A stretch of 64,000 nucleotides of DNA from Pseudoflavonifractor sp. Marseille-P3106 (GTDB lineage Bacteria; Bacillota; Clostridia; Oscillospirales; Oscillospiraceae). The stretch's first letter is position 1. Each line of letters starts with the position of its first letter. This document shows positions 58,634-64,000 of this stretch, piece by piece. The stretch spans positions 248,001 to 312,000 of the forward strand of contig LT827124.1 of assembly GCA_900169975.1 (NCBI GenBank). The letters are read 5' to 3'. The notes under the pieces were generated by a model. The model was not told the origin of the DNA and did no database searches. It was given only the letters and a program-made list of their open reading frames with translations. The position numbers and the translations under genes are program-made.

Positions 58634-58900
58634 TTATAAAACTAAGCTATATTGATATGTAATCGGGATTATATGCTTGTCTACATTCCGATTTGCCCTG
58701 TTTATCACTACTGTTCGTACTGGACATATATGTTTGACCATCTGGCCGCCGACGGAACCGGCCTCACGAGAAGTCAGGTCGCCGTTGTAGCCCTGCTTGA
58801 GGTTGACGCCCACCTGCTGGGCAGCTTCCATCTTGAACTTGTCCAGAGCCTCGCGGGCGCTGGCGACCACGGGACGGTTGGAACCGGTGCTGTTACTCAT
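58634..58900 (-). pseudogene. Alpha/beta-type SASP gene with C-terminus replaced by element
   Basis: Residues 1-56 are a typical alpha/beta small acid-soluble spore protein: M-S-N-S-T-G-S-N-R-P, then F-K-M-E-A-A-Q-Q-V-G-V-N-L, G-D-L-T-S-R-E-A-G-S-V-G-G-Q-M-V-K. After Lys56 the sequence changes to 32 foreign residues (H-I-C-P-V-R ... Y-S-L-V-L). The lost end, K-M-I-E-A-Y-E-N-G-M-K, sits at 49465-49497 on the recombinase. The start at 58900 has GAGGAG nine bases upstream. The frame is open, so a chimeric SASP may be made, but the conserved C-terminal helix that contacts DNA is incomplete. Confidence 0.88.
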
Positions 58901-59053
58901 ACGTTGCATCTCCTCGTCTTTTTTTCTTTTTGTTGATTGAAGATTCGTTCGGATCGAGAATCCGAGCATATCTTTGCCCCGTGGAGATTTTCTATGCGCC
59001 GGTCAGCTTTGTCAATTCGTGGAGGAATTTCTTTTTTTCAGAAAAACCGAAAA

Positions 59054-59098
59054 AAAACGGCTGGGACATCCGGGCAAAGCCGTGCGTTCCAGCCGTTT
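59054..59098 (-). terminator. Terminator of the 138-aa gene
   Basis: AAAACGGCTGG (59054-59064) pairs with CCAGCCGTTT (59089-59098), with a run of T on the minus strand. Confidence 0.7.
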
Positions 59099-59114
59099 GG
59101 GAGAGCGTTCTTTT

Positions 59115-59531
59115 TCAGAGATTTCCGGTGTCCACCAAAATGTTGTCTGTGCCGTGCTCCTCAAATTCGCTGATATAGGCGTCGATCCGGGAGGCGAGCT
59201 CCTGGTAGTTGTTCTCGTCGATGGGCACGTCGTCCATGTCCCGGCGGGCCAGATCTTCCGCCAGAATATCGAAAAAGACATTGTTTTCATATTCCATGAT
59301 GGCGTCGTGGATCCCGCCGTCGGCAAAGGCCTGAGAGGGCACCGCCTCTCCCTGCCAGAATTCTGTCAGGGAGTTCATTCCCTCGTCCCTGGCCTTTTGG
59401 AACAGAAGGCTCTCCACTTCGTCATAGTCGGCGAAACGGTCGTCGCCCCGGGTGGAATTGAGGATCCAGTTGCCGATATAGGCCATATCCAAAAGACGTC
59501 GGAATTGTTTCGTCGTCAGCTCTAACTTCAT
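59115..59531 (-). CDS. Hypothetical protein, 138 aa
   Basis: An acidic protein starting M-K-L-E-L-T-T-K-Q-F-R-R-L-L-D-M-A-Y-I-G-N-W. It is helical in appearance, with Y-D-E-V-E-S-L-L-F-Q-K-A and a D-N-I-L-V-D-T-G end. GAGGGGGT upstream of the ATG at 59531 fixes the start. No family or catalytic motif recognised; monocistronic host gene divergent from murI. Confidence 0.75.
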   Translation of the reverse strand: MKLELTTKQFRRLLDMAYIGNWILNSTRGDDRFADYDEVESLLFQKARDEGMNSLTEFWQGEAVPSQAFADGGIHDAIMEYENNVFFDILAEDLARRDMDDVPIDENNYQELASRIDAYISEFEEHGTDNILVDTGNL

Positions 59532-59732
59532 GGTAAGACCCCCTCGCTGTTTTAAAATGAGAGACATGACTGCCCCTGCGTTTCTATATTATAATGCCGG
59601 GCGTGGAAATGTCAAACGGATGGAGGGAGGAATTTTCCCGAAAAGGCCGGAAAATTCCCCTTGCGTTTCCCCGGAAAACAGCATATCATATAAAAGATTG
59701 ATTTTTCATTGTTTTCGAAAGGGGAGAGGGGC

Positions 59733-60551
59733 ATGGACCAGAGACCCATCGGGGTATTCGATTCCGGAATGGGGGGACTCACCGCGCTGCGGGTGCTGCG
59801 GCGGATCCTGCCGGGGGAGGATCTCATCTATTTCGGTGACACCGGAAGGGTGCCCTACGGCAGCCGGGGACGGGACACGATCCTGCGCTATGCCAGGCAG
59901 GATGTGGCCTTTCTGCGCTCCTTTGATCTGAAGGCGGTGGTGGTGGCCTGCGGCACGGTCTCGGCCAACGCGCTTGCGGAGCTCACTGTGGAAAACGACC
60001 TGCCCTTCTTCGGCGTGGTCACCCCCGCGGCCCGGGCGGCGGTGGAACGCACCCGCAACGGGGCCATCGGCCTCATCGGCACAGCGGCCTCCATCCGCTC
60101 GGGGGCCTACGAGCGGGAGATCGGCGCGCTGGACCCCGGGGCACGGGTCTTTGCTGCCCCCTGCCCCCTGTTTGTCCCTCTGGTGGAGAATGGGCGCTTC
60201 CGGGCGGAGGACCCGGTGGTGAATCTGGTGGCGGAGGATTATCTGGCGCCTCTGCGCGAGGCCGGAGTGGACACCCTGGTGTTGGGCTGCACCCATTATC
60301 CACTGCTGGCGGAGGCGATCGGGAAGGTCATGGGGCCGGAGGTGGCTCTGGTGGATTCGGGGGCGACCTGCGCCGACCAGGCGGCCCGGAGTCTGGCCGA
60401 GCAGGGGCTTCTGGCCCAGCGGGAGCAGGGGTCCTGCCGCTTTTTTGTCAGCGACTCCACAGAAGATTTTGCCCGTCTGGCCTCCATCTTCCTGGGCGGA
60501 GGAGTGGATGGCCCGGTGGAGCGGGTTGAGATCCAAAAATACGGGAAATAG
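59733..60551 (+). CDS. murI: Glutamate racemase
   Basis: 272 residues. I-G-V-F-D-S-G-M-G-G-L-T at the start carries the catalytic Asp and Ser region. A-C-G-T-V-S-A-N holds the first catalytic Cys (most homologues read ACNT), and L-G-C-T-H-Y-P-L-L the second. Interconverts L- and D-glutamate for peptidoglycan. AAAGGGGAGAGGGG precedes the ATG at 59733. Confidence 0.93.
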   Translation: MDQRPIGVFDSGMGGLTALRVLRRILPGEDLIYFGDTGRVPYGSRGRDTILRYARQDVAFLRSFDLKAVVVACGTVSANALAELTVENDLPFFGVVTPAARAAVERTRNGAIGLIGTAASIRSGAYEREIGALDPGARVFAAPCPLFVPLVENGRFRAEDPVVNLVAEDYLAPLREAGVDTLVLGCTHYPLLAEAIGKVMGPEVALVDSGATCADQAARSLAEQGLLAQREQGSCRFFVSDSTEDFARLASIFLGGGVDGPVERVEIQKYGK

Positions 60552-60574
60552 GCCGAATTTCCTGGGGATCACTC

Positions 60575-60604
60575 TTTACACGAAACAAAATCACATGGTA
60601 TAAT
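60575..60604 (+). promoter_or_regulatory. Promoter of the DUF1934-argS operon
   Basis: TTTACA (60575-60580), 18-base spacer, TATAAT (60599-60604), about 65 bases before the start codon. Confidence 0.65.
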
Positions 60605-60677
60605 AGCCCCGTCGCATTGCGCGTTGGCGGGCCGTGTGATCTCACATCTTATTTTTCGCTGCGCGAGGTCGAAATTT

Positions 60678-61124
60678 ATGGCTGAAAACAACGTTATCAT
60701 TTCCATTCGGGGCCAGCAGGCCTTTCAGGACGCCGACGAGGAATCGGTGGAGCTGGTCACCGAGGGCCTGCTCTGCCGGGACCACGACGCCTATACCCTG
60801 AGTTACCAGGAGAGCGAGATCACCGGCCTGGGAGGGACCCTTACCACCTTCCAGATCGAGAAGGACTGTGTGACTCTGATGCGGGTGGGGGAGGTCAACT
60901 CCCAGATGGTCTTTCAGGAGGGCCGCCGGCACCTGTCCATGTACGAGACCCCATACGGCAATCTGGCCGTGGGGATCAGCACCCGCCGGATGCGGGCCGC
61001 CATCGATGACCGGGGCGGCGATATTGAGATCGACTATAACATCGAGATCGACCACAAGGTGGCCGGGATGAATCTCTTTCAAATCAGCGTGCGGGAGAAG
61101 AAGCGTTCGCTGATTTCCCAGTGA
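60678..61124 (+). CDS. DUF1934 (YwiB-like) beta-barrel protein
   Basis: 148 residues, beta-rich (I-S-I-R-G-Q-Q; Y-T-L-S-Y-Q-E-S-E-I-T-G-L-G-G-T; V-T-L-M-R-V-G; M-Y-E-T-P-Y-G). Matches DUF1934, a calycin-like family that very often precedes argS, as it does here by 81 bp. Function unknown. The start at 60678 has GAGGTCG upstream. Confidence 0.85.
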   Translation: MAENNVIISIRGQQAFQDADEESVELVTEGLLCRDHDAYTLSYQESEITGLGGTLTTFQIEKDCVTLMRVGEVNSQMVFQEGRRHLSMYETPYGNLAVGISTRRMRAAIDDRGGDIEIDYNIEIDHKVAGMNLFQISVREKKRSLISQ

Positions 61125-61205
61125 CAGCACGGGGAAAGGAATTCGCAAAAGAGGAACCGGGGCGGCGGGACTCGCCTGTCCCCGGAGAAAAAGGAGAAAT
61201 TACCT

Positions 61206-62954
61206 ATGTCCAATCTGATCCAGGCCGCCCGGGAGCAGGTGTCGGCCCTCACCCAGAGCGCCTATGAAAAAGCCGCTGCCGCGGGGCGGCTCCCGGCGGG
61301 GGCGGAGATCCGCTCCAAGGTGGATATCCCCAAGGACGTCAGCCACGGGGACTATGCCTCTTCCTTCGCCATGGCGGCTGCCCGGGCTCTGGGCAAGCCC
61401 CCCCGGGAGATCGCCCAGGCGCTGCTGGAGCACCTGGAGTTGGACGGCACCTATTTTGACAAGGCGGAGATCGCCGGGCCGGGCTTTCTGAATTTTACTC
61501 TGGGCAAAAAGTGGTTCGGGGAGGTTCTGGCCTCGGTGGAGTCCGAGGGCAGCCTGTACGGCCAGAGCGACGTGGGCCGGGGCGAAAAAGTGATGGTGGA
61601 ATTTGTCTCCGCCAATCCCACCGGCCCCATGCACATGGGCAACGCCCGGGGCGGCGTGCTGGGAGATACGCTGTCGGCCGTGCTGGAACGGCTGGGCTAC
61701 GACGTGTGGCGGGAGTTCTACGTCAACGACGCGGGCAACCAGATCCACAAGTTCGCCACCTCCATCGACGCCCGATACATGCAGATCCTCCTGGGGGAGG
61801 AGAACGTCCCCTTCCCCGAAGAGGGCTACCACGGTGAGGACATCAAGGAACTGGCCCGGGCCATTTACGCGGCCCACGGGGACAGCTGGAAGGAGCTGCC
61901 TGAATCCGAGCGCCTGGAGCGCATGGCGGAGTACGGCCTGGGCGTGAACATCCCCAAGATGAAGAGCGACCTGCTGAAATACGGCATCGAGTATGACCGG
62001 TGGTTCCTGGAGTCCTCTCTCCATGAGTCTGGTGCTGTGGCTGCCACAGTGGCCGAGCTGACCAGCCGGGGCTGGACCTATGAAAAGGACGGTGCCCTGT
62101 GGCTCAACACCACCCAGCTTCTCAAGGAGAAGTTCCTGCGGGAGGGCAAGACCCAGGAGCAGGTGGACAAGCTGGAGCTGAAGGACGACGTGCTCCGCCG
62201 GGCCAACGGCTTCTATACCTACTTTGCCGCCGATATTGCTTACCACAGCAACAAGCTCAAGGACCGGGGCTACCACACCGCCATCAACATCTGGGGCGCC
62301 GACCACCACGGCCATGTAGCCCGCCTCCAGGCCGCCCTGGACGGCCTGGGGCTGGACGGCTCTCACCGGCTGGTCATCGTGCTCATGCAGCTGGTGAACC
62401 TACTTCAGGACGGCAAGCCAGTACGGATGAGCAAGCGTTCCGGCAAGGCCATTGCCCTTCACGATCTGCTGGATGAGATCAGCGTGGATGCCGCCCGGTT
62501 CTTCTTCAACAACTCCAAGCCCACCAGTCCCCTGGACTTTGATCTGGACCTGGCGGTGCGCCAGGACAGCGACAACCCCGTCTACTACGTCCAGTACGCC
62601 CACGCACGCATCTGCTCCCTGTGCGCCAAGATGGCGGAGGAGGGAATGATGGTTCCGGCTGCCGGAGACGTGGACGCCTCCCTGCTGTCCGGCAGCGAGG
62701 AGCAGGCCCTCATCAAGGCGCTGGCCCGGTTCCCTGAGGAGATCCGCATCGCGGGGCGGGACTATGACCCGGCTCAGATCAACCGCTATCTCATCTCCCT
62801 GGCGGGAGATTTCCACCGCTTTTACAACGCCGACCGCATCAAGGGGGAAGTCCCGGCGGTGGCGGAGGCCCGGCTCAAGCTGGCTGACACCACCCGCTCC
62901 GTCCTGGCCAACGGCCTGGCACTGATCGGCGTCACCGCGCCGGAGCGGATGTGA
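61206..62954 (+). CDS. argS: Arginyl-tRNA synthetase
   Basis: 582 residues, class I. The HIGH-type motif is in N-P-T-G-P-M-H-M-G-N-A-R, and the KMSKS-type motif is V-R-M-S-K-R-S-G-K-A. The N-terminal Arg-tRNA additional domain and the C-terminal DALR anticodon domain (A-R-L-K-L-A-D-T-T-R-S-V-L-A-N-G-L) are both present. AAGGAG precedes the ATG. Co-transcribed with the DUF1934 gene. Confidence 0.96.
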   Translation: MSNLIQAAREQVSALTQSAYEKAAAAGRLPAGAEIRSKVDIPKDVSHGDYASSFAMAAARALGKPPREIAQALLEHLELDGTYFDKAEIAGPGFLNFTLGKKWFGEVLASVESEGSLYGQSDVGRGEKVMVEFVSANPTGPMHMGNARGGVLGDTLSAVLERLGYDVWREFYVNDAGNQIHKFATSIDARYMQILLGEENVPFPEEGYHGEDIKELARAIYAAHGDSWKELPESERLERMAEYGLGVNIPKMKSDLLKYGIEYDRWFLESSLHESGAVAATVAELTSRGWTYEKDGALWLNTTQLLKEKFLREGKTQEQVDKLELKDDVLRRANGFYTYFAADIAYHSNKLKDRGYHTAINIWGADHHGHVARLQAALDGLGLDGSHRLVIVLMQLVNLLQDGKPVRMSKRSGKAIALHDLLDEISVDAARFFFNNSKPTSPLDFDLDLAVRQDSDNPVYYVQYAHARICSLCAKMAEEGMMVPAAGDVDASLLSGSEEQALIKALARFPEEIRIAGRDYDPAQINRYLISLAGDFHRFYNADRIKGEVPAVAEARLKLADTTRSVLANGLALIGVTAPERM

Positions 62955-62976
62955 GAGGGCCCATCTGTACAGATTC

Positions 62977-63015
62977 GCGGCCCGTTCCGAAGGAGGAACG
63001 GGCCGCTTGTTTTTT
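62977..63015 (+). terminator. Terminator of argS
   Basis: GCGGCCCGTTCC (62977-62988) pairs with GGAACGGGCCGC (62995-63006), followed by a T-run. Confidence 0.85.
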
Positions 63016-63197
63016 GCACGGACTTTCCGGGAGGATAAAAAAACAGAGGTTGCTCAAGCGCGAAACATATATAAAATGACCAGAGAAAAAATCAAGGCGG
63101 GTGCGGAAAAAAGAAGGGAAACTCTGTCTGGAAACAGTCCCTTATAAATGAACTAAAAAGATTTTCTTAACGATCTCTTAATTCTCCGTTTTGACAC

Positions 63198-63226
63198 TTG
63201 CAAATTGATTCCCAGGTGACTAAGAT
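63198..63226 (+). promoter_or_regulatory. Possible promoter of the glycosyltransferase gene
   Basis: TTGCAA (63198-63203), 17-base spacer, TAAGAT (63221-63226), about 40 bases before the ATG. The rest of 63016-63266 shows no gene. Confidence 0.45.
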
Positions 63227-63266
63227 ATGGATTGCAAAAAGAACGATGAAGATGGGAGGGATCCCC

Positions 63267-64000
63267 ATGAGTATGATTCTCTTGATGAAGAGTTTTAACG
63301 CAGCTATCGGGTGGGCCGTTGCCATCCTGTACTGCTATCAGATGGGCTATCTGCTGCTGGGGCTGGTGCGCAGAAGGTGGAAAGACCGCCGTCCGCCCGT
63401 GACCCTACATCGCTATGCCGCTCTGATCTCCGCCCGGAACGAGGAAGGGGTCATCGGGGAGCTCATTGCAAGCCTGAAACAGCAGAATTATCCGGCGGAA
63501 CTGCTGGATATTTATGTGGTGGCGGACAACTGTACCGACGATACCGCGGGCGCCGCCGGACGGGCGGGCGCCACAGTCTATCGCCGCTTCAACCACAACG
63601 AAGTGGGCAAGGGCTACGCGCTGGACTACCTGCTCAAACGGCTGGCCTCGGAGGGCTTGGCCGACCGGTATGACGGCTATTTTGTCTTTGACGCCGATAA
63701 TCTGGTGGATGGGAATTTCGTCTCCGAGATGAACCGCACCTTTGACCGGGGCGGACTGGATGCCATCACCTGTTACCGCAACTCCAAGAATTTTGGTCAG
63801 AACTGGATCACCGCCGGCTATTCCATCTGGTTTTTGCGGGAGGCCCGCTTCCTCAACGCACCCCGGATGGCGCTGGGCACCAACTGCCACATCTCCGGTA
63901 CGGGGTTTCTTGTCTCTGCGCGCATCATCAAAGAAAAGGGCGGCTGGCCTTACCACCTGCTTACGGAGGATATCCAGTTCTCCGCCGCGTGCGCCGCGGA
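63267..64000 (+). CDS. Membrane-linked family 2 glycosyltransferase (3' end cut by window)
   Basis: The frame is open from the ATG at 63267 to the edge (244 residues). A transmembrane helix at about 14-34 (I-G-W-A-V-A-I-L-Y-C-Y) is followed by a GT-A domain: A-L-I-S-A-R-N-E-E-G-V-I, V-V-A-D-N-C-T-D-D-T, F-D-A-D-N-L-V as the metal site, and T-E-D-I-Q-F at the visible end, the acceptor/catalytic motif of processive GT2 enzymes. GGGAGGG lies six bases upstream of the ATG. Polysaccharide synthase-like; product unknown. Confidence 0.88.
   Translation, partial: MSMILLMKSFNAAIGWAVAILYCYQMGYLLLGLVRRRWKDRRPPVTLHRYAALISARNEEGVIGELIASLKQQNYPAELLDIYVVADNCTDDTAGAAGRAGATVYRRFNHNEVGKGYALDYLLKRLASEGLADRYDGYFVFDADNLVDGNFVSEMNRTFDRGGLDAITCYRNSKNFGQNWITAGYSIWFLREARFLNAPRMALGTNCHISGTGFLVSARIIKEKGGWPYHLLTEDIQFSAACAA

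Larger units (their letters stand above)
49501..58735. mobile_element. 9.2-kb element with CRESS-type Rep, integrated in a SASP gene
   Basis: The left end lies where the recombinase frame changes into SASP codons (K-K-M-I-E-A-Y-E-N-G-M-K). The right end lies where the SASP frame leaves G-G-Q-M-V-K for foreign codons. AAA is shared at both junctions (49498-49500 and 58733-58735 on the minus strand). Near each end, at equal distance, lie arms TGACCAGTACGAC (49508-49520) and TTCGTACTGGACA (58714-58726), inverted copies matching at 11 of 13 bases, as expected for the two halves of a serine-integrase attP. Contents: recombinase, FtsK-like translocase, Rep, origin, regulator and cargo. No relaxase or coupling ATPase is seen. 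Confidence 0.88.

Noticed and set aside
63193-63226. TTGACA at 63191-63196 as -35 of the glycosyltransferase gene
   Set aside because: The spacing to TAAGAT is about 24 bases; the TTGCAA box at 63198 with 17 bases fits better.
1-64000. CRISPR arrays, tRNA and rRNA genes
   Set aside because: No regularly spaced direct repeats were seen. No tRNA cloverleaf or rRNA segment was recognised; both elements use protein genes, not tRNA genes, as targets.

Overview
The window looks like chromosome of a GC-rich, spore-forming, anaerobic Clostridia, most like the Oscillospiraceae (Flavonifractor/Lawsonibacter/Oscillibacter type). The grounds are the GC-rich host genes, spoVT, an alpha/beta SASP gene, a SpoIIQ-like M23 protein, a T-box-controlled thrS, an S-layer-homology protein and ECF transporters. 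The taxon is an inference from protein style; no rRNA or tRNA gene was seen.

Region 1 (1-24810) is the right-hand part of an integrative element whose left end lies outside the window. Bases 1-10573 form one long minus-strand operon. It encodes a JAB/JAMM peptidase, a ThiF-like E1, a beta-clamp, a bactofilin-like protein, an adenine methylase, three unknown proteins, an E2-like protein, a Rad52-like annealing protein and a Rad50/SMC-like ATPase. A structured leader with an intrinsic terminator precedes the operon. Cargo follows (10828-18815): a TetR-controlled pair of half-size ABC transporters, an ECF transporter (S, T, A), a DtxR-type regulator and a winged-helix protein, together resembling a metal or siderophore uptake cassette. 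The right end holds three tandem serine recombinases and a fourth, catalytic-Ser-less fragment. The element ends inside spoVT, whose first codons are missing here.

Region 2 (24811-49460) is mostly host chromosome: the spoVT remnant, an SLH protein with a MacAB-like exporter, an AbrB-like protein, a SpoIIQ-like protein, a decayed GntR regulator, ftsH, rlmB, a P-type-ATPase-like pseudoenzyme, an IS3-family insertion sitting in the loop of a terminator, an XRE regulator, T-box/thrS, a CorC-like protein, ilvE, a galactofuranose pair (GT2 and glf) and ppa.

Region 3 (49501-58735) is a complete element of about 9.2 kb integrated in a small acid-soluble spore protein gene. It carries one serine recombinase, an FtsK-like translocase, a CRESS-type Rep (HUH endonuclease plus SF3 helicase), several small proteins, an Amidase_6-domain protein and a membrane-anchored protein. 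Directly upstream of rep lies a perfect 11-bp hairpin. Its loop region, read on the rep strand, contains TAGTATTAC, the canonical circovirus nonanucleotide, and two 7-bp iterons lie next to it. The recombinase ends in the SASP C-terminus, and the SASP ends in an element-encoded tail. The two genes have exchanged in-frame 3' ends, so both att sites can be read directly.

Region 4 (58736-64000) returns to host genes: the 5' part of the SASP gene, a hypothetical gene, murI, a DUF1934 gene, argS and the start of a membrane-linked glycosyltransferase.
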